From: Bombyx mori
Lineage: Eukaryota; Arthropoda; Insecta; Lepidoptera; Bombycidae
Assembly: GCF_030269925.1 (NCBI RefSeq)
Contig: NC_085132.1
Location: 22,501-86,500 of the forward strand
Direction of reading: 5' to 3'
DNA: 64,000 nt
How positions within the stretch are numbered: the first letter of the stretch is position 1; each line of letters opens with the position of its first letter. A program made the position numbers and the translations under genes. This document shows positions 1 to 10,589 of this stretch, piece after piece. The notes under the pieces were generated by a model. The model saw nothing but the letters and a program-made list of their open reading frames with translations. It was not told the origin of the DNA and searched no databases.

Positions 1-672
1 CTCAAAAATCGTGCCCCAACAAACAACTGAAAATAGGATAAAATATAGAAAAAGTAAAAGAAAGTCAATAAATATAGATATAATATGTATATTTATATAT
101 TATTGTCATAAATTAAGTAGCTAATAATTAAGTAAAAAAGACATAAGTGAGTAGGAAAATATGAGCAATTGGGTTACAAGACTATAGTAAAATGCACTAA
201 TAACTGCAGGCTAATAACAGTGTCCACAGATAAACATATTATTGTAACATAGATATAAGAACAAAAATACAAATAACAAAGTATAACAATGTATAGAAAT
301 AAGAATATAAATGTAAATAGATGCTAAGCATAGAATAAGAAAATACAAAATGTTAGAATTTAAGAGAACACTGTACAAAGTAATTAGTAATGTAAGGTTA
401 TGTAAAGATCCCAAAAGGCTATAGTGTAAATAACAAAACTGTTTTTTTTGGAATAAAAGTAAGAACTCTGAAAAAATTAATTCCCCTGATAAAATTAAGA
501 AATAAAGGTACTATAAATTAGCGGGAGTAATTTCCCGAAAAAGAATAAAAGGTGATGAATGAAAGTGTAGTATGAAGCGTGAAAGTGCGAGAGGCATAAA
601 TGCGAGAACTGATATGAATGAGAAAATTTAGACCAACAAGATCCCGTTGATCCTACGAACGGGGAAAGGCAG

Positions 673-740
<68 letters not shown>
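1..740 (+). mobile_element. P0: 3' UTR and poly(A) tail of a plus-strand telomeric non-LTR retrotransposon, left part outside window
   Basis: AT-rich sequence with no convincing coding frame that ends in a 68-nt poly(A) (673-740) directly followed by CCTAA repeats. A segment at about 525-635 matches in order the 3' UTRs of elements P4, P5 and P6 (GGTGATGAATGAAAG, then GTGCGAG, then GCGAGAACTG). Just before the tail, CCCGTT (643-648) can pair with AACGGG (658-663), and the tail GGGGAAAGGC is nearly that of P5, so P0 is probably a P5-like element. Whether it carried an ORF2 cannot be told. Confidence 0.85.
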
Positions 741-743
<3 letters not shown>

Positions 744-1246
744 AACCTAACCTAACCTAACCTAACCTAACCTAACCTAACCTAACCTAACCTAACCTAA
801 CCTAACCTAACCTAACCTAACCTAACCTAACCTAACCTAACCTAACCTAACCTAACCTAACCTAACCTAACCTAACCTAACCTAACCTAACCTAACCTAA
901 CCTAACCTAACCTAACCTAACCTAACCTAACCTAACCTAACCTAACCTAACCTAACCTAACCTAACCTAACCTAACCTAACCTAACCTAACCTAACCTAA
1001 CCTAACCTAACCTAACCTAACCTAACCTAACCTAACCTAACCTAACCTAACCTAACCTAACCTAACCTAACCTAACCTAACCTAACCTAACCTAACCTAA
1101 CCTAACCTAACCTAACCTAACCTAACCTAACCTAACCTAACCTAACCTAACCTAACCTAACCTAACCTAACCTAACCTAACCTAACCTAACCTAACCTAA
1201 CCTAACCTAACCTAACCTAACCTGCCTAACCTAACCTAACCTAACC
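741..1246 (+). repeat. (CCTAA)n telomeric repeat array 1
   Basis: About 100 head-to-tail CCTAA units, the complement of the TTAGG insect telomere repeat, between the poly(A) of P0 and the poly(T) of M1. One irregular unit, CCTGCCTAA, sits near 1221. The last bases before poly(T) are CCTAACC. Confidence 0.98.
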
Positions 1247-4200
1247 TTTTTTTTTTTTTTTGGTATCGATGGGGAATCCCAGTCTTTACGGATACCCGGC
1301 CGACGGGGGTCGGACCGGGTTATGTCGGACTCCGCGCCTCCGGTGGAAGAAACAGGAAGAAGTCGCGAACCGAGGTCCGCGCCCTCGACCAATTAGTCCA
1401 CGGAGACTACGCCTTGAAAAAGGCGCGCTGGGCTAAGTTCAGCTCGCGCCGAACCCGCCCAGCTTAACGACTACCGACTAAAACCCAACGAGCTCCTTCC
1501 TTTCCGGCATAGGGGGAACCCACGATACCGCAGGGAAACGCGCCCCGCAGGCCCCCCACACCGGCTCCCAGCCTGACGAACGGCGGGATCAACGTTGGCC
1601 ATTGCTGACCGCAACTTCTTCGTGAGGTAGGCACCGGAGCCACAGCGCCCTATACCCTCACCACAACTGGACTATCGTGTCGAGCATCAGGCGCCCCCGC
1701 GCCCGACGCCCGACGGTCCCTACGGGAGCTGAGCGGGGGCCCTTCGCCCGCGCCGCCCACCCCGTCTCCTTCGCCTGAGTGCAACTGAGTTTGGGTCGCA
1801 CTCTCTTTCTCGCTCCTCCGTTTCGCGGAGCGTCATGACCAGGTCCGCATAGTCGGCCATCGCTCTCCAGCAACGCTCGTCCTCGACCATGCGGGACACT
1901 ACGACCGGCAAACTTAAGTCTGCCCCGAGCACCGCGACGAGTGACTGCCGCGGATACTCCCACCTCGGGCACGCTTCGAGGGCGTGCTGCGCGTCGTCGT
2001 CTGGATGCCCGCATTGGTGGCATCCGGGATGCGGCTCTCTCCCGACCCGCCACAAGTACCTCCCGAAGCAGCCATGCCCCGAGAGGACCTGCGTGAGCCG
2101 GAAATCGAGCACGCCGTGACGCCTGTTGATCCAGGCCTCCAACACGGGCACCAGGGCTGCGAGGGTGCGCCGCCGGGTTCGAGAACCACGGTGGATCTCC
2201 TCTGCAGCCAGCCTCTCTTTCCACTTCAACGTTGCCACGCGACGCGCAGCACGCCTCCATCGGGCGACGACAGACAGACGGGGCACACTTCCCCGACCCA
2301 AAGATTGCGCCCTGCGCCGGTACACCGCGGCCAGGACCTCGGCCTCGTACTCCCACGGAAGGGAACCGGCGAGGGCGCAAGCGACCTCCGTCGAAATGGT
2401 GCGGTAGCCCCGCACGACCCTCACCGCCAGCACCCTCTGAACCCTCTGCAAGAGGGCCGCGTTGCGAGCGGAGAGCGTGGGCGACCAGACGGGAGCGCCG
2501 TACAGGGCCATGCTCCGCACCACTCCCAGGTAAAGACGCCGGACCGACTTTCCTCCTCCTCCAATGTTCGGGAGCAAGCGGGCTAAGGCACCCGCCGCCC
2601 CGAGCAATTTCGGGACCAGCACATCAAAATGCCGGTCAAAACTCCACCTGCTGTCCAGCACGAGCCCCAGATATTTCAGTTGGGACCGGACAGCGATCGC
2701 AGTCCCTCCGATGGTTATGCTCGCGCCGGGAGGAGGCCCCTTCCGAGCCGGGTGAAAACACACGGCCTCGGACTTGTGCAGGGCGACCTCCAGGCCGAGC
2801 TTCCTTATTCTGGCTACGACTGTTGCCACCGCAGCCGCAGCCAGAATCGACGCCGAACGGTAGTCGTCTCCGCGGGCCGTCACCAGCGTGTCGTCGGCGT
2901 AGCAGATGACCTGCACGCCACGCAGGTTAGCCCCGCGGAGGACCCAGTCGAACCCGACGTCCCACAGGAGCGGACCCAGAACCGACCCCTGCGGGACACC
3001 ACACGAGACCGCTTTGTGTCCCCACCCCCTCCGTTCGGGGAAGACCACAGCCCGCCCTGCGAGGTAATCCTCGATCAGGTTCCGGAGACCGGTGGGGACG
3101 CGGTGAAACCTTAACGACTCCAGGATCGTGCTCCAGGGGATCGTATTGAAGGCGTTGGATATGTCTATAGACACCGCCAACAACACGCCTCCCCGGGAGC
3201 ACGCCTGGTCGGAGAGGTCGCGGACGCGCTGGACCGCGTCCAAGGTCGAGCGACCCCTCCGGAACCCGTACTGAGAGTCGGCCAGATTTGGCCCGACATT
3301 TTCAAGGTGCCGCACGAGGCGACCGGCAACGACGCGCTCGAGAAGCTTGCCGGCCTCGCTCAGCACGACTATTGGGCGATACCCCGATGGCTGGTCTCTG
3401 GGGCGCCCCTCCTTGGGGATGAGGACCAACCGACCCGTCTTCCATTCTTCCGGGAACCTGCCCTCTCGGAGGCACCTGCTGAGCAGCCCTCGGAGGACAG
3501 GTCCCAGACCACCCTCAGCTTGTAATGCCAGCGCCCAGGCCCGATTCGACAGTCCATCGGGACCTGGCGCCGTCCTCCTCGCCTTCATTTTGTCGATGGC
3601 GGCACCGAATTCCGCCGGCGACACCTCCTCCTCTTCTGCACCAATCTGAGCTCCGGTTGTCGGTGTTATCATGACGGGGGGAACGAAGGGAGTTCCAGGT
3701 GCGTCCGGAAACAGTCCCCCAATCACGTGCCGAACGATGTCAGGCGGCAGGGTGCTCGTCGCGGGCGGGGCCCAAGAACGCATTGTGCTCCGCGCGAGGC
3801 GATACGGTCGCCCCCACGGGTCGCGGTCCAGCGTCTCCAAAAGCTCCTTCCACGCCGCCTCCTTCGCCTCTCCAATGGCGATGCGCAGGGCCCGCACGTC
3901 CTCCCGGTACTCCTCGTACGCCCGGTCCTCTTCTTCCTCGTCCCGGCGCCTCCGACGACGAAGGTGTTGATATTTTCGGCGACTACCGGCGCATCGGCGT
4001 CGCAGGCCGGCGATCCCCTCGTTCCACCAGTAGACTTGGCGCCTCGGCGCGTACGCTCGGACGCGGGGCATGGCGTAGTCGCAGACTCGCGACATCGCCT
4101 CGCGCAGCCGCTCCGCACCCTCGCGCACGTCCGCCGGCTCGCCCAGGGAGTCCAACCGCCAGGCCTGGACGACGGCCGCCTCCTGCAGCCGCTCCGTGTC

Positions 4201-4638
4201 GAGGCGCTTCAGGGCCCAGCGCGGGCCCTCCACGCCGCCACCAAAGGGCAAAGTCGTTACCGAAGAAGACTCCGGGGCCGCGGCCACACGGAAACCAATG
4301 TAGCGGTGGTCGGAGAGCGTCTCCACGTCGACCAACACCTCCCAACCGCAGACGCGGCGCGCGACGTCGGGGGTCCCAAAAGACACATCCACCACGGACC
4401 CACCCGAACGACGGACGCATGTGTTCTCGGCGCCGCGGTTGAGTACAACGAGACCACTCCCGACCAACCACTCCTCCGTCTCCCGTCCCCTGGGACAGGT
4501 GACCGGGGAACCCCAAGCGGACGACTTCGCGTTGAGGTCCCCGAGAACGAGCGCGCGCCTTGAGCGCGACCTCCCCACGACCTGACCGAGTTCGTCGAGA
4601 AAGGACTCGAATTCGGCGAGCGGCCGGTTGGGGGAGAA
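1247..4638 (-). mobile_element. M1: 5'-truncated SART-like non-LTR retrotransposon
   Basis: Minus-strand element with its poly(A) read as poly(T) at 1247-1261, a 3' UTR at 1262-1719, and an ORF2 that stops abruptly at 4638 where the sequence turns into CCTAA. Compared with the full copy M2 it lacks ORF1, the 5' UTR and the first part of ORF2, the usual outcome of incomplete target-primed reverse transcription, although a later deletion is also possible. Its diagnostic variants match M4, not M2 or M3. Confidence 0.93.
1720..4638 (-). pseudogene. ORF2 fragment of M1 (endonuclease-reverse transcriptase, N-terminus lost)
   Basis: Open from the truncation point to its stop near 1720, giving about 972 residues equivalent to residue 96 onward of the 1,067-residue ORF2 of M2. 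It keeps GDLNAK and SDH of the endonuclease and the complete reverse transcriptase, including FRRGRSTLDAV, DISNAFNT, GVPQGS and YADD, plus the C-terminal CHQCGH...H...C motif. The first endonuclease strand with the conserved Asn is missing, and so is any native start, so it should not make a working protein. No internal stop or frameshift is seen, so the loss is recent. Confidence 0.9.
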
Positions 4639-4765
4639 CCTAACCTAACCTAACCTAACCTAACCTAACCTAACCTAACCTAACCTAACCTAACCTAACC
4701 TAACCTAACCTAACCTAACCTAACCTAACCTAACCTAACCTAACCTAACCTAACCTAACCTAACC
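4639..4765 (+). repeat. (CCTAA)n telomeric repeat array 2
   Basis: About 25 CCTAA units separate the truncated 5' end of M1 from the poly(T) of M2. The array ends in CCTAACC before poly(T), the same phase as the other minus-strand insertions. Confidence 0.98.
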
Positions 4766-4784
4766 TTTTTTTTTTTTTTTTTTT

Positions 4785-4986
4785 GGTATCGATGGGGAAT
4801 CCCAGTCTTTACGGATACCCGGCCGACGGGGGTCGGACCGGGTTATGTCGGACTCCGCGCCTCCGGTGGAACAAAGAGGAAGAAGTCGCGAACCGAGGTC
4901 CGCGCCCTCGACCAATTAGTCCACGGAGACTACGCCTTGAGAAAGGCGCGCTGGGCTAAGTTCAGCTCGCGCCGAACCCGCCCAGC
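4785..4986 (-). promoter_or_regulatory. 3' UTR structural elements of M2 (terminal and internal stem-loops)
   Basis: On the sense strand the last 35 nt before poly(A) open with GGTATC (4819-4814) and close with GATACC (4790-4785), a 6-bp stem at the 3' terminus. Upstream, GCTGGGC (4986-4980) can pair perfectly with GCCCAGC (4956-4950). In SART1 and related elements the 3' UTR is recognised by the element's own reverse transcriptase; these hairpins are candidates for that recognition. The same sequences occur in M1, M3 and M4. M5 lacks the terminal stem. Confidence 0.6.
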
Positions 4987-5244
4987 TTAACGACTACCGA
5001 CTAAAACCCAACGAGCTCCTTCCTTTCCGGCATAGGGGGAACCCACGATACCGCAGGGAAACGCGCCCCGCAGGCCCCCACACCGGCTCCCAGCCTGACG
5101 AACGGCGGGATCAACGTCGGCCATTGCTGACCGCAACTTCTTCGTGAGGTAGGCACCGGAGCCACAGCGCCCTATACCCTCACCACCACAACTGGACTAT
5201 CGTGTCGAGCATCAGGCGCCCCCGCGCCCGACGCCCGACGGTCC

Positions 5245-8200
5245 CTACGGGAGCTGAGCGGGGGCCCTTCGCCCGCGCCGCCCACCCCGTCTCTTTCGCC
5301 TGAGTGCAACTGAGTTTGGGTCGCACTCTCTGTCTCGCTCCTCCGTTTCGCGGAGCGTCATGACCAGGTCCGCATAGTCGGCCATCGCTCTCCAGCAACG
5401 CTCGTCCTCGACCATGCGGGACACTACGACCGGCAAACTTAAGTCTGCCCCGAGCACCGCGACGAGTGACTGCCGCGGATACTCCCACCTCGGGCACGCT
5501 TCGAGGGCGTGCTGCGCGTCGTCGTCTGGATGCCCGCATTGGTGGCATCCGGGATGCGGCTCTCTCCCGACCCGCCACAAGTACCTCCCGAAGCAGCCAT
5601 GCCCCGAGAGGACCTGCGTGAGCCGGAAGTCGAGCACGCCGTGACGCCTGTCAATCCAGGCCTCCAACACGGGCACCAGGGCTGCGAGGGTGCGCCGCCG
5701 GGTTCGAGAACCACGGTGGATCTCCTCTGCAGCCAGCCTCTCTTTCCACTTCAACGTTGCCACGCGACGCGCAGCACGCCTCCATCGGGCGACGACAGAC
5801 AGACGGGGCACACTTCCCCGACCCAAAGATTGCGCCCTGCGCCGGTACACCGCGGCCAGGACCTCGGCCTCGTACTCCCACGGAAGGGAACCGGCGAGGG
5901 CGCAAGCGACCTCCGTCGAAATGGTGCGGTAGCCCCGCACGACCCTCACCGCCAGCACCCTCTGAACCCTCTGCAAGAGGGCCGCGTTGCGAGCGGAGAG
6001 CGTGGGCGACCAGACGGGAGCGCCGTACAGGGCCATGCTCCGCACCACTCCCAGGTAAAGACGCCGGACCGACTTTCCTCCTCCTCCAATGTTCGGGAGC
6101 AAGCGGGCTAAGGCACCCGCCGCCCCGAGCAATTTCGGGACCAGCACATCAAAATGCCGGTCAAAACTCCACCTGCTGTCCAGCACGAGCCCCAGATATT
6201 TAAGTTGGGACCGGACAGCGATCGCAGTCCCTCCGATGGTTATGCTCGCGCCGGGAGGAGGCCCCTTCCGAGCCGGGTGAAAACACACGGCCTCGGACTT
6301 GTGCAGGGCGACCTCCAGGCCGAGCTTCCTTATTCTGGCTACGACTGTTGCCACCGCAGCCGCAGCCAGGATCGACGCCGAACGGTAGTCGTCTCCGCGG
6401 GCCGTCACCAGCGTGTCGTCGGCGTAGCAGATGACCTGCACGCCACGCAGGTTAGCCCCGCGGAGGACCCAGTCGAACCCGACGTCCCACAGGAGCGGAC
6501 CCAGAACCGACCCCTGCGGGACACCACACGAAACCGCTTTGTGTCCCCACCCCCTCCGTTCGGGGAAGACCACAGCCCGCCCTGCGAGGTAATCCTCGAT
6601 CAGGTTCCGGAGACCGGTGGGGACGCGGTGAAACCTTAACGACTCCAGGATCGTGCTCCAGGGGATCGTATTGAAGGCGTTGGATATGTCTATAGACACC
6701 GCCAACAACACGCCTCCCCGGGAGCACGCCTGGTCGGAGAGGTCGCGGACGCGCTGGACCGCGTCCAAGGTCGAGCGACCCCTCCGGAACCCGTACTGAG
6801 AGTCGGCCAGATTTGGCCCGACATTTTCAAGGTGCCGCACGAGGCGACCGGCAACGACGCGCTCGAGAAGCTTGCCGGCCTCGCTCAGCACGACTATTGG
6901 GCGATACCCCGATGGCTGGTCTCTGGGGCGCCCCTCCTTGGGGATGAGGACCAACCGACCCGTCTTCCATTCTTCCGGGAACCTGCCCTCTCGGAGGCAC
7001 CTGCTGAGCAGCCCTCGGAGGACAGGTCCCAGACCACCCTCAGTCTGTAATGCCAGCGCCCAGGCCCGATTCGACAGTCCATCGGGACCTGGCGCCGTCC
7101 TCCTCGCCTTCATTTTTTCGATGGCCGCACCGAATTCCGCCGGCGACACCTCCTCCTCTTCTGCACCAATCTGAGCTCCGGTTGTCGGTGTTATCATGAC
7201 GGGGGGAACGAAGGGAGTTCCAGGTGCGTCTGGAAACAGTCCCCCAATCACGTGCCGAACGATGTCAGGCGGCAGGGTGCTCGTCGCGGGCGGGGCCCAA
7301 GAGCGCATTGTGCTCCGCGCGAGGCGATACGGTCGCCCCCACGGGTCGCGGTCCAGCGTCTCCAAAAGCTCCTTCCACGCCGCCTCCTTCGCCTCTCCAA
7401 TGGCGACGCGCAGGGCCCGCACGTCCTCCCGGTACTCCTCGTACGCCCGGTCCTCTTCTTCCTCGTCCCGGTGCCTCCGACGACGGAGGTGCTGATATTT
7501 TCGACGACTACCGGCGCATCGGCGTCGCAGGCCGGCGATCCCCTCGTTCCACCAGTAGACTTGGCGCCTCGGCGCGTACGCTCGGACGCGGGGCATGGCG
7601 TAGTCGCAGACTCGCGACATCGCCTCGCGCAGCCGCTCCGCACCCTCGCGCACGTCCGCCGGCTCGCCCAGGGAGTCCAACCGCCAGGCCTGGACGACGG
7701 CCGCCTCCTGCAGCCGCTCCGTGTCGAGGCGCTTCAGGGCCCAGCGCGGGCCCTCCACGCTGCCACCAAAGGGCAAAGTCGTTACCGAAGAAGACTCCGG
7801 GGCCGCGGCCACACGGAAACCAATGTAGCGGTGGTCGGAGAGCGTCTCCACGTCGACCAACACCTCCCAACCGCAGACGCGGCGCGCGACGTCGGGGGTC
7901 CCAAAAGACACATCCACCACGGACCCACCCGAACGACGGACGCATGTGTTCTCGGCGCCGCGGTTGAGGACAACGAGACCGCTCCCGACCAACCACTCCT
8001 CCGTCTCCCGTCCCCTGGGACAGGTGACCGGGGAACCCCAAGCGGACGACTTCGCGTTGAGGTCCCCGAGAACGAGCGCGCGCCTTGAGCGCGACCTCCC
8101 CACGACCTGACCGAGTTCGTCGAGAAAAGACTCGAATTCGGCGAGCGGCCGGTTGGGGGAGAAGTACACCCCGACGACGAGCAAGCCCGCCCAGAAGACT

Positions 8201-8448
8201 GCGACGAAGCCCCGACCCCTCTGCACGACGTCGAATTCGGGCGGAGCGCCCACCGCTGACCGACGCTGGATCACGGCCACCAGGCCGTCAATATCTCCCG
8301 CCCAGTCGGGAACCGAAGGGACCCGGTAGGGCTCGGCGACGACCGCCAGATGGGTCAACCGCTCCGCCATGCTCTGGATCAGCAGGTCCTGAGCTCTGGC
8401 GGAGCGATTGAGGTTGCCCTGTAAGATATGATACGGGCTGCCGGTCAT
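5245..8448 (-). CDS. ORF2 of M2: AP endonuclease-reverse transcriptase, R1/SART type
   Basis: 1,067 residues when started at the AUG that overlaps the ORF1 stop (MTGSPYHILQGNLNRS); a longer in-frame extension upstream overlaps ORF1 and is not needed. AP-type endonuclease about 1-225: QGNLNR near the N-terminus with the conserved Asn, AEPY where the family often has QEPY, GDLNAK about 126-132, SDH about 203. Reverse transcriptase about 390-720: APGPDG, YRPIVVLS, QYGFRRGRST, DISNAFNT, GVPQGS and catalytic YADD about 674-677. A Cys-Cys-His-Cys motif (CHQCGH...HALEAC) lies near 970. No RNase H domain is visible. The protein would nick the telomeric repeat and copy element RNA there. All catalytic motifs are present. 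Confidence 0.94.
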   Translation of the reverse strand: MTGSPYHILQGNLNRSARAQDLLIQSMAERLTHLAVVAEPYRVPSVPDWAGDIDGLVAVIQRRSAVGAPPEFDVVQRGRGFVAVFWAGLLVVGVYFSPNRPLAEFESFLDELGQVVGRSRSRRALVLGDLNAKSSAWGSPVTCPRGRETEEWLVGSGLVVLNRGAENTCVRRSGGSVVDVSFGTPDVARRVCGWEVLVDVETLSDHRYIGFRVAAAPESSSVTTLPFGGSVEGPRWALKRLDTERLQEAAVVQAWRLDSLGEPADVREGAERLREAMSRVCDYAMPRVRAYAPRRQVYWWNEGIAGLRRRCAGSRRKYQHLRRRRHRDEEEEDRAYEEYREDVRALRVAIGEAKEAAWKELLETLDRDPWGRPYRLARSTMRSWAPPATSTLPPDIVRHVIGGLFPDAPGTPFVPPVMITPTTGAQIGAEEEEVSPAEFGAAIEKMKARRTAPGPDGLSNRAWALALQTEGGLGPVLRGLLSRCLREGRFPEEWKTGRLVLIPKEGRPRDQPSGYRPIVVLSEAGKLLERVVAGRLVRHLENVGPNLADSQYGFRRGRSTLDAVQRVRDLSDQACSRGGVLLAVSIDISNAFNTIPWSTILESLRFHRVPTGLRNLIEDYLAGRAVVFPERRGWGHKAVSCGVPQGSVLGPLLWDVGFDWVLRGANLRGVQVICYADDTLVTARGDDYRSASILAAAAVATVVARIRKLGLEVALHKSEAVCFHPARKGPPPGASITIGGTAIAVRSQLKYLGLVLDSRWSFDRHFDVLVPKLLGAAGALARLLPNIGGGGKSVRRLYLGVVRSMALYGAPVWSPTLSARNAALLQRVQRVLAVRVVRGYRTISTEVACALAGSLPWEYEAEVLAAVYRRRAQSLGRGSVPRLSVVARWRRAARRVATLKWKERLAAEEIHRGSRTRRRTLAALVPVLEAWIDRRHGVLDFRLTQVLSGHGCFGRYLWRVGREPHPGCHQCGHPDDDAQHALEACPRWEYPRQSLVAVLGADLSLPVVVSRMVEDERCWRAMADYADLVMTLRETEERDRECDPNSVALRRKRRGGRRGRRAPAQLP

Positions 8449-8450
8449 TA
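8446..8450 (-). promoter_or_regulatory. UAAUG stop-start overlap between ORF1 and ORF2 of M2
   Basis: On the sense strand ORF1 ends ...GACGAATAATGACC: the TAA stop (8450-8448) and the ATG of ORF2 (8448-8446) share one A. UAAUG translational coupling of this kind has been reported for SART1 of Bombyx. The AUG starts the endonuclease exactly where homology to other R1-clade ORF2 proteins begins, so it decides the ORF2 start. The same overlap occurs in M3 (51682-51686) and M4 (58402-58406). Confidence 0.88.
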
Positions 8451-10589
8451 TTCGTCGTCCATTGGTGTCGCCGCAGCCGTACCGGGCTGACTCCGCCGTT
8501 TCTCTTCGGCGGCGCTGCTCCTCTGTTGCCTTTGTTTCGGGGGCTTGGCGCAAGCCTTGCCCCCGGAGACGTGCGCTGCAGGCCTACCGGCGCCGGCGCA
8601 GATTGTACAATGCGGGGTGAGCGCGCAGCCCGCGGACTTGTGGCCGGTCTGGCCGCAGCGGTAGCACTCACCACTGCGGTCCACCGACGATGGGCAACGG
8701 GCACTCACGTGGCCCAGTGCGTGGCAGCGGTAGCACTGCAGGCGCCTCGCCTCGAGGAGTTGCGCGCGAAGGACGCTCCACCCGATCCGCAGCTTGTTGA
8801 CGGCCAATATTTTTTTGACACCCGCTATGGGGCATCTGACCAAGACCTGGCCAGTGCCTCCGGGGCCCATTTTTATTTCCCCAACCTTCACAATGTCGGG
8901 GGGGCACTCTCCAATCCTGGCGACCTCGGCAACAAGCTCCTCCCGGGATATGGATTCGTCGAGGCCGCTCAGTCTGACAGCGGCCGTTATTGTCGGCCTC
9001 GAGACGACAATGCTGTCCGAGGGCAAAACCTCCCGTAATTTCTCCGCCAGCAAATCAGCTTTTTCGTTCTGGTCGGCGCCTTCTACGACCAATACCTTTG
9101 CTCCCGTCACCGCCGAGCGTATCCGCTGGATAGGGATCCCCAGCTCTGCCGGATCGATTTTAGCCCTGGCCTCGGCGAGGACTGCCCGATAGGTGACTCC
9201 GCGCTCGACGGCCTCCGGCTGCAGCTTGACAATAACTGCCTGCGAGCGGGGTGGCCGGAGTCTCTTCTTCTTTTCCTTCAGGGGCGGTGGAGCGGGCACG
9301 GTGCCGGTCGCCGTCGCCGTCCTCGGCTTGGCGCCTCTTCGGGCTACCGTCGTCCAGGCTTCCGTCAGAGCAGCTGGGGCGGGGGGGAATGTCCGTGGTT
9401 CTGGTTGAGCCGGCTGCTGCCTGCTTTTCGGCGCCTTCTTTTTCTGCGGGCCACCACCGTTGGGTGCCGCCGTCGCGACTGCAGTTGTTGGTCCGGGCGT
9501 CGGCATTGATTCTGCTGCCGTTGGTGGTGTCGGCGTCTTTTCTTGACCGCGGCTTCTCCTGTGGTCTGCGGCCAGGGGTGGTCTCATCCTGGGCTCTGGA
9601 GGCAGTCGCGCTTCCAGCCCAGAGAGGCGCGCATCCAGCATGGTGCCGACCGCACGCATGATGCGCTGGAGGCGCCGCTCCTCCTCGTCGTCGCTCCGTT
9701 GGATCGGGGCGGGGGCGGGTACGGGGGCGGGGACGGCTGCTGGCGATCCCACGGCCTGGGCCAGGCGCGCCATCTCCGACCTCATGTCGGCGATCGCATT
9801 CTTGAGGTGCAGGATCTCGGCCTCCTGCCTCCTGCAGAGCTCCTGCAGTCTCTTCGTCTCACCGTCGGTAGTCCTTGCTGCCATATCTTCCTTGGCCTCC
9901 CGAATGGCGGCAGCCATCTCCTTCAGGGCACGTACGTATGTGCCCTTCAGGTTCCCAGACTTGGCCGCGATTGCTACGGCCAGCTTCGCGGACTCGTCTA
10001 GTCGACGTTCGGGGTCGAGTGCTGGTTCCCCCGTGCTGCCCGCGACGGCGTCTTCCCTCACTCGCAGCTTTCGGACACTCTCGGTGACCTCTCTCTCGGC
10101 GCGCAGCGCCAGCTCCTCTCGTTGGGCCTTCACATACGCCTCCTTGGCGGCGGCGAGGCCAACGTACTGCCCGGTTGTGGGCGGTCTTCCTCTGCCCCTC
10201 TTTGACGGGGTCTTGGAGGCGGCTCTTCCGGCTGAGCACGCCGTCTCTTCACCGGAGCTGCTCTCTGAGCACTCCGTGCTGGAGCCCTTCAGCCTCTTTC
10301 TTCGGCTTCCAGTCAGTGACGAACGGCCCGAGCTGGCCGTCGCCATGCTATCGTCCGACAAGACGTTTGCTGCTTCGTTGTCCTTCACGGACCCTCCTCG
10401 ACGTTCTTTGTTTTCTCCGTCCTTCGCGGACACCCTACCACCGTCCTTCACGGACCTCTTCGAACAGTTATTGCCCCCCCCAGAAGACGAGGGGCAGCGT
10501 GCGGCCGATCGCTCGGCCGCACGGAGGGATTCTCCCCCCGCGGAGCGGGAGGTACCCTCCTGGGGTAATTCTTCTTTATAACTGGACAT
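8448..10589 (-). CDS. ORF1 of M2: gag-like nucleic-acid-binding protein with zinc knuckles
   Basis: 713 residues beginning MSSYKEELPQEG, preceded by the 5' UTR. The first 150 residues are Ser/Lys/Arg-rich and of low complexity; about 160-290 is Glu/Lys/Ala-rich and probably coiled coil; about 345-430 is Pro/Ala-rich; about 440-600 is an alpha/beta region typical of R1-clade ORF1. Near the C-terminus are CYRCHALGHVSARC and CYRCGQTGHKSAGC, two C-x2-C-x4-H-x4-C knuckles, followed by a third looser Cys/His cluster (CTIC...H...C). ORF1 proteins of this group bind element RNA and carry it to telomeres; that role is inferred from the family. M3 and M4 encode nearly the same protein. Confidence 0.93.
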   Translation of the reverse strand: MSSYKEELPQEGTSRSAGGESLRAAERSAARCPSSSGGGNNCSKRSVKDGGRVSAKDGENKERRGGSVKDNEAANVLSDDSMATASSGRSSLTGSRRKRLKGSSTECSESSSGEETACSAGRAASKTPSKRGRGRPPTTGQYVGLAAAKEAYVKAQREELALRAEREVTESVRKLRVREDAVAGSTGEPALDPERRLDESAKLAVAIAAKSGNLKGTYVRALKEMAAAIREAKEDMAARTTDGETKRLQELCRRQEAEILHLKNAIADMRSEMARLAQAVGSPAAVPAPVPAPAPIQRSDDEEERRLQRIMRAVGTMLDARLSGLEARLPPEPRMRPPLAADHRRSRGQEKTPTPPTAAESMPTPGPTTAVATAAPNGGGPQKKKAPKSRQQPAQPEPRTFPPAPAALTEAWTTVARRGAKPRTATATGTVPAPPPLKEKKKRLRPPRSQAVIVKLQPEAVERGVTYRAVLAEARAKIDPAELGIPIQRIRSAVTGAKVLVVEGADQNEKADLLAEKLREVLPSDSIVVSRPTITAAVRLSGLDESISREELVAEVARIGECPPDIVKVGEIKMGPGGTGQVLVRCPIAGVKKILAVNKLRIGWSVLRAQLLEARRLQCYRCHALGHVSARCPSSVDRSGECYRCGQTGHKSAGCALTPHCTICAGAGRPAAHVSGGKACAKPPKQRQQRSSAAEEKRRSQPGTAAATPMDDE

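Noticed and set aside
211..414. Minus-strand ORF of 67 residues in the P0 tail
   Set aside because: Low-complexity Leu/Ile/Tyr translation of AT-rich 3' UTR, with no homologous frame in the other tails.
1889..4563. Long plus-strand reading frames (up to about 278 codons) across the M elements
   Set aside because: They are antisense to ORF2 or ORF1, Arg/Pro-rich, recur at the same place in every copy, and show no domain. Expected shadows of GC-rich genes.
4791..4806. GGGATTCCCC on the sense strand of M elements as an NF-kappaB-type site
   Set aside because: It fits the consensus, but it lies at the 3' end inside a likely RNA hairpin, and the related GGGA-x-TCCC of P elements does not fit. 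Probably a 3' UTR structural or sequence element.
8449..8553. Upstream start for M2 ORF2 giving 1,102 residues
   Set aside because: The extra 35 residues overlap ORF1, and the protein family begins at the UAAUG methionine. The longer frame is open by chance in GC-rich sequence.
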